A stretch of DNA of 64,000 bases from Neoechinorhynchus agilis (lineage: Eukaryota; Acanthocephala): NCBI GenBank assembly GCA_051530055.1, contig CM121341.1:3720001-3784000 (forward strand), read 5' to 3'. The notes under the pieces are model-generated. The model searched no databases. It was not told where the DNA came from and saw nothing but the letters and a program-made list of their open reading frames with translations. Numbering within the stretch: the stretch's first letter is position 1; every line of letters begins with the position of its first letter. The position numbers and the translations under genes were made by a program. Of this stretch, positions 10,251-21,149 are shown in pieces.

Positions 10251-11611
10251 TAAAACTCTTCGAGCCTCAGGCGATAATTTTGACACTACCATTTGCCAAA
10301 TTTATTCGAAGGCTACTAGATAAAATTCAATAAAAAATCAGAAAGTCAAAAATTTCAAAAGAACGGAGAAAAAGAAAATAGATCCAATGGAGATTTATGT
10401 GTTCTGTCAATAATATGGATCTCGCGACTGGAGTCTGAATAAATTTCGAAATGGTTTCATGCAGAACATGGCTTGTCTTCCTAAAAGAAACAATTTCCTC
10501 GCTCAACGAATCGCAATTGCGATACAGCGATGGCAACGTCAAGCAGTTCACAGGAATAAATTGTAATCGTTGTAAATATAATATATTCTGAATGCCGATT
10601 GCATCTTTGTCATCAAATACCTTCCAGGAACACTCAATCGGGCTAGGTCGAATGGGTCGTCTCCTCTTTTAATTTGAGGTAAAAAGTTCTCGTTTTTTAA
10701 GTTTCGTTGTTTCCTGTCGCATGGTGAATTTCAAGAAGTCATGAAACATTGGATGAGATAGACGATGTCGGCGGACATCAAATCTAGAGGATATCCTATT
10801 TGGATATCGAACTAAAACTGCTAATTTCGAACCAAATGACCGTGCTGAGATTCAAAACTTCCTAACGAGATGTCGACGTAAACAAATAAAGTAAACAGAA
10901 ACAAATTTGGCAGTCAATCGGTTAGACGGAGATATGAAAATTTGTCACTGAAACTGTACACAAACTACCGGGGCTTAGATCTCCCAAAAAGAAAATATTG
11001 AACACTTGAACAACTACCAATACTTCCCTGATCAAAAATATTGAGCCTTAAACGAAAAAGCAGAGTAAAAGAATAAATCAATCGAGGTATTCTGTACACT
11101 TTCTGCTGAAGAACACGAGCGGTTCATTGATTTGAAATGCAGATATCCTGCAGTCAGTTTAAAAGCAATCAAAATAATTCTTCTTCAATTTGCATCTTCA
11201 TGGGTTTGTGAGTTTGCTGACTGAAATCAAGTCTAGGAAAAAAGAGGGACTTCTTTAGAGCCTCAATTATTTCGCATTTGTTCTAGAAAACAACTGAATG
11301 TCAAAATTAAAAGAAAGTAAAATAATTTTCCATTTTGTTGTAAAAAACAAATGTTCTTCTTCTCGGTGGATTATTTTCAGTTTTTTACAATGTCAGCAGA
11401 AAAAAAAGGATGAGAAAAACTAAACTAAATCAATCATCAGGGTGGAGAAGATCTCAAAAAAATCCTAAAATATGACTGCATCAAACACTTGCTTTTTTGT
11501 TATTTAGAAATTAAAAAATCCAGAAAATTATAAGGAATTTTTTGATCAAAAGAAATCAAGCAAACTACAATTCGACTTAAATCGCATTCACGAGACCAGC
11601 AATTTACTTAC
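10251..11611. other. no gene recognised; possible intron of the gene at 11858
   Basis: AT-rich, without protein-like frames except a 74-residue one on the minus strand (10551-10327). A consensus donor at 11611 opens leftwards, so some of this may be intron. TTTCTTTTAG read on the minus strand at 10490-10481 is one possible acceptor, but no exon can be proved. Confidence 0.3.
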
Positions 11612-11858
11612 CAACTTCACCCTTTAGTTCAGGATTTTGCAGAATATCTTGTAAATCCATATTTTTAACAAATTCTTCCAAAATCAAACGCTGCTCAGTA
11701 TAAGCGCTCTTTAGGGCTTTAGCACTTTTCTCAAACATTTGAAGCGAACTTTGAAGCTTATTTTCCATATTTGTCATGGTCATCGTCACACGTTTAAAGG
11801 TATCATCAAGCAAAGAATCGAGCCGAACCAATGAATCCTTCATTATTTCTTCTGACAT
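11612..11858 (-). CDS. first exon of a small coiled-coil protein gene
   Basis: The frame opens with MSEEIMKDSLVRLDSLLDD after a good context (AAAATG) and gives about 82 residues, nearly all amphipathic helix with many Met, Leu, Lys and Glu. The end, ...ELKGEV, runs straight into a perfect GTAAGT donor at 11611-11606, in phase 1. The in-frame stop just after is therefore probably intronic. The rest of the gene should lie to the left. The helix pattern is like small subunits of adaptor or kinetochore complexes, but no family is recognised. Confidence 0.45.
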
Positions 11859-12307
11859 TTTTGTTGAAGCTTAAACCGATCGGAAAACCCGGCAAATGAC
11901 CTTAAACTTAATTCGTTTTCTTTCGAACCTTAGAGTTTGTGATTGAACGCTTTGGTAGTTTGGATTTTGAACTTTTGTAAAGATGTTCATCATTTTAACT
12001 TTTTGATAGCGAATAATCAAATGATTGATTTTATAATTTTCAGCCTTCAGTCTATTGCTCTTGTTAGTAATTTTAATTTAACTTACAAACAAAAGACTGA
12101 AAAGGATTTTGAACATTTACAAAATATCCAATAAAAAACCAAGTTCGTCATTTCTATGTTGATCCAATACTTTTTAAACAAATATTTTTCTCTAGTTACA
12201 AACAAACAAATTTGTTTTCCTTGGGGTCGAAGAGGCATCGCCATTTTTGTGTACCCAGTCGATTTGGTTCGTATATCTTAGAATACGCAACGCACACGAT
12301 CAGATCA
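11859..12307. other. intergenic, divergent promoter region
   Basis: AT-rich stretch between the leftward exon at 11858 and the rightward small gene at 12308. It contains the upstream extension (12212-12307) of that gene's frame, which lacks protein-like composition. No repeat was recognised. Confidence 0.3.
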
Positions 12308-12577
12308 ATGGGACGAAAGCAATCAAAACCAAAAAAACGAAACTACCTTTCACGAGTAAGGGAAATACTTCTAGAAGCAGCGATGCCCATCAATGATCCG
12401 GCGGATATAATTTGGTACGGAATGGCAGTGTCAGTCGATTCACTCCCGCTTCCAACTCATTACAAATCCAATCAACATTCCAAAACTGTAGTAAAGTTGG
12501 CCGAGGAGAGAAAGCAACAACAAGAAGAAGATCTGATCGATTTTAGAGATGAAAGTTACATCATCGACTTTAATTAA
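12308..12577 (+). CDS. small basic protein with an N-myristoylation-like start
   Basis: The ATG at 12308 gives 89 residues starting MGRKQSKPKKRNYL. Gly2, Ser6 and the basic run fit the consensus for N-myristoylation plus a polybasic membrane anchor. An upstream in-frame start at 12212 would hide this motif and adds an unlikely segment, so I prefer 12308. The C-terminus is acidic and Gln-rich (EERKQQQEEDLIDFRDE). The last 30 codons or so recur as a diverged copy at 14823-14920, on the far side of the LINE insertion. No family recognised. Membrane targeting is inference. Confidence 0.45.
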   Translation: MGRKQSKPKKRNYLSRVREILLEAAMPINDPADIIWYGMAVSVDSLPLPTHYKSNQHSKTVVKLAEERKQQQEEDLIDFRDESYIIDFN

Positions 12578-12739
12578 TTTTGAAAAAACTAGATATCGGG
12601 TCCAACATTAGCAAAACTATTTCAAAATATCGATCCGTCATTTAACCAAATAAATAAACAATTTACCCCTTTTTTGTCCAATAAACCGATGTGTCGTTTT
12701 TAGGCGACTTTACGAATTTATCAGGGGACCATTCAATCT

Positions 12740-14645
12740 ACGGAAAATGAATGCATTAATCAATATATGCAAAAAAATATTTTACCAATTAACAGTAGCG
12801 CCCTCTTGCAGGAAAAATTCTCCGCAAATGTATTACAGAGAAAACCGGACAGCAACATCGTCCAGTCCAACTGCACATCCTGCGGGGCGGAAGCTATTGT
12901 CCACTCGCTCCGAAACTTTGCTACGAGAAGCTCAGAGCCCTGCGTGATTCTTAAGTGTGATTTTCGGAACGCTATTAACTCTCTCGATAGAGAAATCATG
13001 TTTTGCGCAGTTATGGATCACGCACCAGAAGCCTTCCAGTATTTTCTCAATGCCTACGGGACGGCGACTCCTTTGCTTTTCGAAGACAACCTCATTTGGC
13101 CCGAAAGAGGAGTGCAGCAAGGAGATCCCCTCGGTCCAATCGAATTCTCTCTAACAGTAAATCCAATAGCGCACTCTCTCCATTCCAGCTTCAATGCTTG
13201 GTACTTGGATGACGCTACGCTCGGAGGTGACCCCACCGTTGTACTGCGCGATTTGGAGACGCTGATTAGGGAGACCTCGAAGATGGGCATTGAGCTCAAT
13301 GCTGGAAAATGTGAGCTCCTTGTACTGAATATTGGAGACGCCGCGAAAGTCAAAGAACTAATGGCTGGGTTCGAGGCCGCAGCTCCAAGTCTGAAACTCG
13401 TGACTCGGGAACAACTCAGCCTCCTGGGCAGTTGCGTCTTCGATTCAAATGTGGAAGATGAGATCGGCCGTATCGTACCGAAACTTTCGTTGCTGTGCGA
13501 TAGGGTGAGCGCTCTCTCAGCTCATGAAGCCTTGTTTCTCATAAAGAAAGCACTCTTTACCCTAAAAGCCTTATATAAGGTCCGCACAGCAACATTCTTC
13601 AAACATAAGGAAGGATTGGCTAAGCTGGACGATAAGGTGAGGGCATGCCTCGAGCGTATTTTAAATGTCCAGCTCTCAGATGAGGCGTGGCGACAAGCTT
13701 CTTTGCCTGTGTCATCTGGGGGATTGGGCATTCGGGCGCTAGTAAACCTTGCCTTGCCAGCCTTTCTTGGATTGTATGAGAAGAGTCAACCGATAGCAGA
13801 GACCAAGACTGCGATGGCGGTTGAGGAATGGTACCAGCAGACAGGCGCTAACCATGTTCCCGTGAATGGCCCCAGACAGTCGATCTGGGACGGACCTCTC
13901 GTCGTGAGAGCTCACAGCTCTCTACTTTCCAATTCTCGCGATGGGGTCGTCCGAGCTAGACTGTTGGCAGTTTCAACACGGGAATCTGGGCCGTGGTTGG
14001 AGGCTGTTCCTCTGGCATCAGTGGGAACTCTTCTCACTGATGAAGTAACGAGGATCGCAGTGTCTTTAAGACTTGATCTCCCGATATGCACGCCCCATCG
14101 CTGTCGATGTGGGTCTTTGGTTGATGCTTTCGGGCGACACTCTCGTTTGCCGAAAGTCAGAAGGAAGGTTCTCACGTCATTCTGAGATCAATCGCGTAAT
14201 CTCTCGGGCGTTGAGAACGGCGAACTTCCCCAACGTCTTGAAACCCGCCCATCATTGTCGACTATACGGTCTTCGACCTGACGGAATTTCGGTCTTTCGG
14301 TGGCGGGAGGGCAAATGCCTTCCCTGGAACGCCACGCGTGTGGACACCCTCGCAGTAAGCAACATTCCCTACCACTCTCTCGAAATCGCTGGAGGTGCCG
14401 CCAATGCTAGCGAGGACCCACTATTTTGTCCCCTTTGGGGTAGAGACGTATGGAGCGCTCGGCAGCTCGGCACTCTCTCTGCTCCAGGATGTCTCGAAGA
14501 AATTGATAGAAGCAACCGGAGACTCAAGAGCAGGTGTATTCCTTCGACAAAATATCGCGCTAACAGTACAACGGGGCAATGCTGCCAGCGTGATGGCGAC
14601 GGTCGAGGAAGGACAAAAGCTGGAATTCGGCGGGAAGTGGTGATT
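12740..14645 (+). mobile_element. RLE-type LINE, longest copy (RT, zinc-binding, endonuclease)
   Basis: A 472-residue frame (12767-14185) covers the reverse transcriptase from CGAEAIVHSLRN through LKCDFRN, GVQQGDPLGP and YLDD (13202-13213), then the thumb and a linker. The CRCG zinc-binding start is near 14100. A frameshift near 14140 moves the rest (HSEINRVISRAL, then GLRPDGISVFRWREGKC) to another frame, and a second one near 14430 moves the tail (VETYGALGSSALSLL...) to a third, ending GGKW* at 14643. The PD...D endonuclease core has RPDG at 14274-14285, but the second acidic residue is Asn (codon 14328-14330), where the sister copy at 16935 has Asp. The 5' end is truncated. Confidence 0.82.
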
Positions 14646-14689
14646 GCACGTTTTGTGCTCTATTATGTTATGAAAAACAAAAAAGTTAA

Positions 14690-14822
14690 AAGAAAGAAAA
14701 AATATATTTTCATTCTCGATTTTCTAAAAACACATAAACACCTACAAAAAATAATAGAAAACCGGGATCGCGATATCCGGATAAGAAAGGGCCATAACGA
14801 CGTTATTTCCTTTAAGCATAAA
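14690..14822 (+). repeat. AT-rich dispersed repeat, copy 1
   Basis: The stretch with TATTTTCATTCTCGATTTTCT, a C/A-rich middle and GACGTTATTTCCTTTAAGCAT recurs in diverged form at about 16025-16135. Both copies lie near ends of RLE-type LINEs, so it may be part of a 3' flank that travels with them. Confidence 0.4.
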
Positions 14823-14920
14823 ATTTAACAAATCCAACCAACGGTCCAAAGTTGCCGTAAAGTTGGCCGAGGAGAGAAAGCAACCCGAAGAATATCTGAT
14901 TGATTTTAGAGATGAAAGCA
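14823..14920 (+). pseudogene. duplicated 3' fragment of the small gene at 12308
   Basis: The sequence AAAGTTGGCCGAGGAGAGAA and its surroundings repeat the end of the gene at about 12465-12556 with scattered differences and a short deletion, so it still reads VKLAEERKQ and LIDFRDES. There is no start codon or body. It lies just downstream of the LINE, in the same orientation as the parent, which suggests a segmental duplication or a LINE-associated rearrangement. Confidence 0.65.
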
Positions 14921-14989
14921 CCCTAAATAACCATTGTTTATATTTCCATAAGTTCCTTAATTTGATTAATTATGTGTTTTTTTGAAGAC

Positions 14990-15155
14990 GTAGAACGTTT
15001 ATTTGCTAGTTCTGCTACAATCACCACCGTCCGCAAAATCGGAGCTTCTCGCCTTCCCCGGTTGTCGCTATCACGCTAGCAGCATTGCCTCGTTGTATTT
15101 TGTCTCAGGAATACAGCTGCTCGTGCGTCGAAGGTCGTTTCTCGGAACTAAATAA
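14990..15155 (-). mobile_element. 3' end of an RLE-type LINE, inverted remnant
   Basis: Read on the minus strand, the sequence encodes AVFLRQN, then in a shifted frame QRGNAAS and GEGEKL ending in RW*. This is the same C-terminal signature as the plus-strand copy that ends at 14643. The two 3' ends face each other, about 360 bases apart, with the duplicated gene fragment between them. Confidence 0.6.
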
Positions 15156-15461
15156 ATATCCCAATGTCCATGATTTCTCTTAATAACCATTAAGGCGAAA
15201 ATTTCAACCTATTTGATGTATCCTCAACGTTCACGAATTAATGATGATGGATACACGGAGATGGGGACGTCTAGAAAAACTTTCTCAAAAATCTGTACTT
15301 TTCTGTCAGGTACTGACTTCAAATATAATCGGCAATAATAAAAGAGTGTATTCCAATATTATTGATTGAAGATTTAAACGGCGAATAGAAACAAAAATTT
15401 TCTAGTTAACCATTTTTGCAAATAAAACCGTATATCCTATCGAGAGAAAATCCATATCGGG

Positions 15462-15794
15462 ATGGCAAATGTTGACTTGTATGGTCATTTTATTATTAGG
15501 AAATATTTCGAAAGTGAGAAAACCTCTCCTTATCAAACGTGGACACTGGCTTTTTCGTCGGACCGCGTGATGTATATAAGACGGATTCAGCCAAAGACGA
15601 CGTTCAACAAAGCTTATAATACACGTTTATTGTTAAAAAATACAAAGAATAGGAGGATCCATGTACCTTTGGGTCCTTCCGAGACTTTCAAGTACATTCA
15701 TTTGTTATTCTGCGACGAAAATGTTCTGTCGTTGGACCATTTCGTTTTTAATACACAAGAGCATCCACTCTCAATCGATGGGATTTCGAAGTAA
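15462..15794 (+). CDS. hypothetical protein, 110 residues
   Basis: The frame starts MANVDLYGHFII in a favourable context (GGGATGGCA) and has balanced, protein-like composition with alternating hydrophobic and charged residues (WTLAFSSDRVMYIRR, FKYIHLLFCDENVLSL), suggesting a small alpha/beta fold. There is no signal peptide, membrane segment or known motif. No antisense frame competes over most of it. I do not recognise the family. Confidence 0.45.
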   Translation: MANVDLYGHFIIRKYFESEKTSPYQTWTLAFSSDRVMYIRRIQPKTTFNKAYNTRLLLKNTKNRRIHVPLGPSETFKYIHLLFCDENVLSLDHFVFNTQEHPLSIDGISK

Positions 15795-15797
15795 ATA

Positions 15798-16609
15798 ATA
15801 AATCATGCAATTTTTGCCGTGCGATTGATGAAGTGAGGTTTCCTCTTTCGCAATATATCGTTACAATATAATGATTTCTCCGTTTTCCATGTAATTTTAA
15901 TAGGATCTTTTTAAATTTAAAAACGCAGCTGCATACCTCACCTAAAAGGTTCTTAAAATGTGACAATTTTTTATCGGTAAGTTTAAGTATTCTAAAACCG
16001 TAACAACGAGCTGCATTAACGAGTTTTATAATTGTGAAAATATATTTAATCTCGATTTTCTTTAAAAATAAACAGCCACGCACAAAAAATCATAGAAAAT
16101 CGAATCAACGGCGTTATTTCCTCTAAGCATCGGATTCTCGCTTGTCTCGGATAAACAGATGAAGGATTTTCGAAAAATTACTTTGCCAAATGAATATGGA
16201 GTATAAAGGAAATTTTATTAAAGGATCTTGCTTGAGAAATATTTTATTCTGATTAAGCCGTGAATTGAGTCTTAAACTTGCGTCGAGCAATAAAAAAATT
16301 AGAATCCGTCATTTTTGTTATACGTTCAAGGATCGATCTGTGCCCTTAGAACTTTAAACACTTAAATTATTAAAATCTTAAATTTACTAATAGAAATCTC
16401 AAAACAACTCATTTGTCTGCTTGTAGCATTCATAAGAACTTTTTGTTTTATATAAAAGCAACATAGCTGTCGATAAAAAAAGGAGCGGAAAATCTTATAG
16501 GAAAATGCCTAAAGTTTCAATATTATTCACTGTAACTTATCCCTGGTAGCGAGAATTCATAATTCTTTTACTTCAGATTCTCGTAATCTGATGAACCGGA
16601 AGGGCGGCA
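15798..16609. other. no gene recognised; contains dispersed repeat copy 2
   Basis: AT-rich. The only identifiable part is 16025-16135, the partner of the repeat at 14690-14822. The remainder shows nothing I can name. Confidence 0.35.
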
Positions 16610-17230
16610 ATCTCGACTGGAGAATCGCTGTTTTTCTCTCCAACGAGACAGTAAGGATTGCAGTGTCCCTGTAACTTCAGGTACCGATGTGCACATTCCA
16701 TCGCTGCCGTTGCGGAGCGACCTTGGATCCATTGGGACGAAATGGTCTCGTCTGTCGGCAATCAGACGGAAGGTACTGACGATACGCCGAAATGAACGCA
16801 ATTCTCTTAGTCGTGCCCTGAATACTGTGAATGCGGTCAACATCCGAGAGCCGATCAATCTTTGCCGACTCGATGGCCTTAGACCGGACGGTGTCACAGT
16901 AGTCCCGTGGCGAGAAGGCAAATGCCTTCTCCGGGACGCCACGTTCGTGGACACGCTCGAAGCCAGCAATAAACGGAGGAGCAGCAACCGCCGCTGACTA
17001 ACGCAAAAGGACAAAATACAGGGACCTGAGTCGAAATCATTATTTCGTTCTCTTTGGCGTCGAGACAGTGGGGTCGTTTGGTACAGCGGCCAAGAACCTG
17101 GTCAAACAATTGTCCAAGCGATTGAGACGAATTACTAACGTTCCGAGATCAGGAGCATTCCTCCTGCAAAACATAAGTCTAACTTCGCAACGGAAGGGAA
17201 TCGATGCATCTTTGAGTTCGACCATTACAC
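16610..17230 (+). mobile_element. RLE-type LINE 3' fragment (endonuclease end)
   Basis: Only the C-terminal part survives: a zinc-binding/linker remnant, then GLRPDGVTVVPWREGKC with PD at 16884-16889 and the second Asp intact at 16935-16937 (RDATFVDT). After a frame change come FGVETVGSFGTAAKNL and GAFLLQNISLTSQR, ending near 17225. The same C-terminal signature appears at 14460-14640 and 22540-22700. It is 5'-truncated, as is usual for LINEs. Confidence 0.75.
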
Positions 17231-17776
17231 CAGGACGGCAGCTGAGTGATTCAGAGCGATGGTGTGAATGTTTCTCGAACTCTTACTTTTAATTTTATGC
17301 AGATTAACAAACAATTGAGACGAATCTCGGAATAGATTAAAATTCTGAATTAAGCGCTTTTCGTTAGCTAAAATACTGGAATTTTGTATCATAGATTTGA
17401 GCTAATTTTTTATGTCCAAAGTATATAATAAGGAAATTTCGTAAAGGAAAAACAGAACATTTTATTTCTCGATTTGACCGATAAACAATTTAGGCAACTG
17501 ATTTTTCATCGGTTCCACAAATTGTTATTCAACTATTTTATGTGAAGATTTAAAAAAAAGAGAACGGAAAAGCGTTGAAAGGTAAAAAAATCAAATTCGT
17601 CGACCTGAATTAAAATTGAATTTCGCAATTTAAATCCCTTTAAAAACTTTAACGCAATCCATTTTCGACTGTTAATATTCAAAAAAATCAATATGGCGCA
17701 ATCGGTCAACGGTACCAGTATTTAAATGTAACATTTTGAACCATTTAGCCAACAACAATTTTAGTGTTTTCGACAA
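17231..17776. other. no gene recognised
   Basis: AT-rich upstream region of the next small gene. No repeat, RNA gene or transposon motif seen. Confidence 0.35.
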
Positions 17777-18070
17777 ATGCCACCTCAAATAACCGCTCGA
17801 AAAATGATATCAATGTTCAGGAAGTATGGAAAGCGGATAGATATTCGTGATGCAGAGTTCATCATCAACTACATTTCAGACTTTTCAGGCAGCACGAATC
17901 TCGACGGGTTGGATTATGTGGATTTCGCGTATTTTTTAAGACATCTCAACGTTGATAAAGCAACAAGACAGATACCATGTGGAGCGGCTCTAGTTAAGAT
18001 GAAAATGGATTTGGAAAATGATGGACTTGATTTGGTTGAAAAAGATCCAAGTCAAATGTTATCCCCTTAA
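17777..18070 (+). CDS. small EF-hand-like protein
   Basis: 97 residues starting MPPQITARKMISMFRKYG. The middle reads like a helix-loop-helix (AEFIINYISDF, a loop of S/G/D/N, then GLDYVDFAYFLRHL), which resembles a degenerate EF-hand of the regulatory type. The loop does not show the full set of calcium ligands, so calcium binding is doubtful. Single exon, with no signal peptide. It sits just upstream of the SINE-bearing tandem array. The family assignment is tentative. Confidence 0.45.
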   Translation: MPPQITARKMISMFRKYGKRIDIRDAEFIINYISDFSGSTNLDGLDYVDFAYFLRHLNVDKATRQIPCGAALVKMKMDLENDGLDLVEKDPSQMLSP

Positions 18071-18266
18071 AATCTGACTAAGTGAGGATTATTTGTTCAG
18101 TTTATTTTAGAAGAACCGTTTTTGACATTTTTTTGTATTTGCACAATTGGAAAATTGGTGGTTGGGTACTCAGTAAACTTAAAAAGTGCAAAAAAAGCTT
18201 ACAATAAAGGGTAATGTTACTTGAACGCGATGAAGAATACATATATTAATAATATTTCTTTGATTT

Positions 18267-20486
18267 CCAATTACATGTAATAATCGACTTTTGACCTTGA
18301 TTAAAATAAATAGAACTCAAAATACGTTTAAAATCCATACTTTTTAAATGGTTTTGAATACACAACTTTAAATCGGGGCCCAGTGGTGTGTGCGTTCAAA
18401 ATGAGCTCGATTGGTCGCTGGTTCAAGTCCACTGAATTCCACGGGGGTTGCGGGGGGTCAGGTTTGAGGTCGCCCATCGGCCCCAAAAGTGGGTTGGCCC
18501 TGTCCCTTCGAGGGCTGAGCGCCTCCGAAGTGTGTGAGTTGGCAAAGAGGCTCAAAAGAAGATGTCGCAAGACCCTGAGTGTATGCGATTTCAGATAAAC
18601 ATTAAATTTATAATAAATTTCCAATTACATGTAATAATCGACTTTTGACCTTGATTAAAATAAATGGAACTCAAAATACGTTTAAAATCCATACTTTTTA
18701 AATGGTTTTGAATACACAACTTTAAATCGGGGCCCAGTGGTGTGTGCGTTCAAAATGAGCTCGATTGGTCGCTGGTTCAAGTCCACTGAATTCCACGGGG
18801 GTTGCGGGGGGTCAGGTTTGAGGTCGCCCATCGGCCCCAAAAGTGGGTTGGCCCTGTCCCTTCGAGGGCGGCTGAGCGCCTCCGAAGTGTGTGAGTTGGC
18901 AAAGAGGCTCAAAAGAAGATGTCGTAAGACCCTGAGTGTATGCGATTTCAGATAAACATTAAATTTATAATAAATTTCCAATTACATGTAATAATCGACT
19001 TTTGACCTTGATTAAAATAAATGGAACTCAAAATACGTTTAAAATCCATACTTTTTAAATGGTTTTGAATACACAACTTTAAATCGGGGCCCAGTGGTGT
19101 GTGCGTTCAAAATGAGCTCGATTGGTCGCTGGTTCAAGTCCACTGAATTCCACGGGGGTTGCGGGGGGTCAGGTTTGAGATCGCCCATCGGCCCCAAAAG
19201 TGGGTTGGCCCTGTCCCTTCGAGGGCGGCTGAGCGCCTCCGAAGTGTGGAGTTGGCAAAGAGGCTCAAAAGAAGATGTCGTAAGACCCTGAGTGTATGCG
19301 ATTTAAGATAAACATTAAATTTATAATAAATTTCCAATTACATGTAATAATCGACTTTTGACCTTGATTAAAATAAATGGAACTCAAAATACGTTTAAAA
19401 TCCATACTTTTTAAATGGTTTTGAATACACAACTTTAAATCGGGGCCCAGTGGTGTGTGCGTTCAAAATGAGCTCGATTGGTCGCTGGTTCAAGTCCACT
19501 GAATTCCACGGGGGTTGCGGGGGGTCAGGTTTGAGATCGCCCATCGGCCCAAAAGTGGGTTGGCCCTGTCCCTTCGAGGGCGGCTGAGCGCCTCCGAAGT
19601 GTGTGAGTTGGCAAAGAGGCTCAAAAGAAGATGTCTGACCCTGAGTGTATGCGATTTAAGATAAACATTAAATTTATAATAAATTTCCAATTACATGTAA
19701 TAATCGACTTTTGACCTTGATTAAAATAAATGGAACTCAAAATACGTTTAAAATCCATACTTTTTAAATGGTTTTGAATACACAACTTTAAATCGGGGCC
19801 CAGTGGTGTGTGCGTTCAAAATGAGCTCGATTGGTCGCTGGTTCAAGTCCACTGAATTCCACGGGGGTTGCGGGGGGTCAGGTTTGAGGTCGCCCATCGG
19901 CCCCAAAAGTGGGTTGGCCCTGTCCCTTCGAGGGCGGCTGAGCGCCTCCGAAGTGTGTGAGTTGGCAAAGAGGCTCAAAAGAAGATGTCGCAAGACCCTG
20001 AGTGTATGCGATTTAAGATAAACATTAAATTTATAATAAATTTCCAATTACATGTAATAATCGACTTTTGACCTTGATTAAAATAAATGGAACTCAAAAT
20101 ACGTTTAAAATCCATACTTTTTAAATGGTTTTGAATACACAACTTTAAATCGGGGCCCAGTGGTGTGTGCGTTCAAAATGAGCTCGATTGGTCGCTGGTT
20201 CAAGTCCACTGAATTCCACGGGGGTTGCGGGGGGTCAGGTTTGAGATCGCCCAAAAGTGGGTTGGCCCTGTCCCTTCGAGGGCGGCTGAGCGCCTCCGAA
20301 GTGTGTGAGTTGGCAAAGAGGCTCAAAAGAAGATGTCGCAAGACCCTGAGTGTATGCGATTTAAGATAAACATTAAATTTATAATAAATTTCCAATTACA
20401 TGTAATAATCGACATTTGACCTTGATTAAAATAAATAGAACTCAAAATACGTTTAAAATCCATGCTTTTTAAATGGTTTTGAATGC
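18267..20486 (+). repeat. tandem array of about 355-base units, each with a tRNA-derived SINE head
   Basis: Six units plus a partial one start at about 18267, 18621, 18978, 19334, 19687, 20044 and 20392 (the CCAATTACATG word). Every full unit has a tRNA-like head: an A-box-like region near GCCCAGTGGTG, then GGTTCAAGTCC, which fits the pol III B box (18420-18430 in unit 1). A GC-rich body and an AT-rich spacer follow. Units differ by a few bases and short indels (for example CGGCTGAGC against CTGAGC). Frames through it on both strands are by-products of near-identity, not genes. Confidence 0.85.
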
Positions 20487-20576
20487 ATATTTCTAAACTC
20501 TTATTGAAATTAAAGAAATCATTCTTCCAGGAAACTTTCTCAAACGTGTTTCCCAAGTATTTCTTAACTTAGGACG

Positions 20577-21020
20577 ATGGGAATTCTTCAGTTCATTGGT
20601 CCAAGTTGCGGTCTTCACAGTGTCCTGAACATGATGATATTCTCGGGTTCAATCATCCCAATAATAATCATCCTTCAGCCGCCGGAGACCTTTACCGATC
20701 AACGCATTCAATCGCTCTTTTTCTCGTTTACATTCGGAATGGCATACGTTTCATTGTTCAACTCTCTAAGACTACCACCTAAAGGTAAACTCTTCTATGC
20801 TGTAATGTTCAAAGCGATTTGCATTGCAATCTATTCCGCGGCTTCCGTTTACGTGTCTATTCTTTTAATAGTCAAGAGAACAAAAGCCCTCGTTTTTCTC
20901 ACTGTTGTGTACAGTGGATGTACGTTCATTTCAATAATCAATATCATTAATCTATGGGCAAGAAGATCAAAATCAAAAACGGATATTGAACGATGCCGAG
21001 AAATGCTATTCATAAATTAA
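20577..21020 (+). CDS. four-helix membrane protein, unrecognised
   Basis: 147 residues starting MGILQFIGPSCGLHSV. Four hydrophobic segments are visible, about residues 14-34, 48-64, 75-100 and 104-128, joined by short polar loops. A basic, charged tail (WARRSKSKTDIERCRE) is probably cytosolic. The length and layout are like small tetraspan proteins, but there is no tetraspanin CCG motif and no other signature. It starts about 90 bases after the SINE array ends and is intronless. Function unknown. Confidence 0.55.
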   Translation: MGILQFIGPSCGLHSVLNMMIFSGSIIPIIIILQPPETFTDQRIQSLFFSFTFGMAYVSLFNSLRLPPKGKLFYAVMFKAICIAIYSAASVYVSILLIVKRTKALVFLTVVYSGCTFISIINIINLWARRSKSKTDIERCREMLFIN

Positions 21021-21149
21021 ACCCTTTTGATCGTTCATTCCGGCTAATAAACATCGCAATGATTCTTTTACTTTTTAAGCTTTGAGACATAACCGCATTC
21101 TTTTTTTTGAACTCAAAGCTCAATCTGAACTTAAATGCTAAATCAGTGC

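Noticed and set aside
18370-18440. Functional tRNA gene
   Set aside because: Only the promoter-like head is tRNA-like. No cloverleaf with an anticodon arm and matched acceptor stem can be folded by eye.
18328-20395. Repeated 96-99-residue frames on the minus strand and about 72-residue ones on the plus strand
   Set aside because: They are copies of one non-coding SINE unit; length and frame vary with indels and composition is not protein-like.
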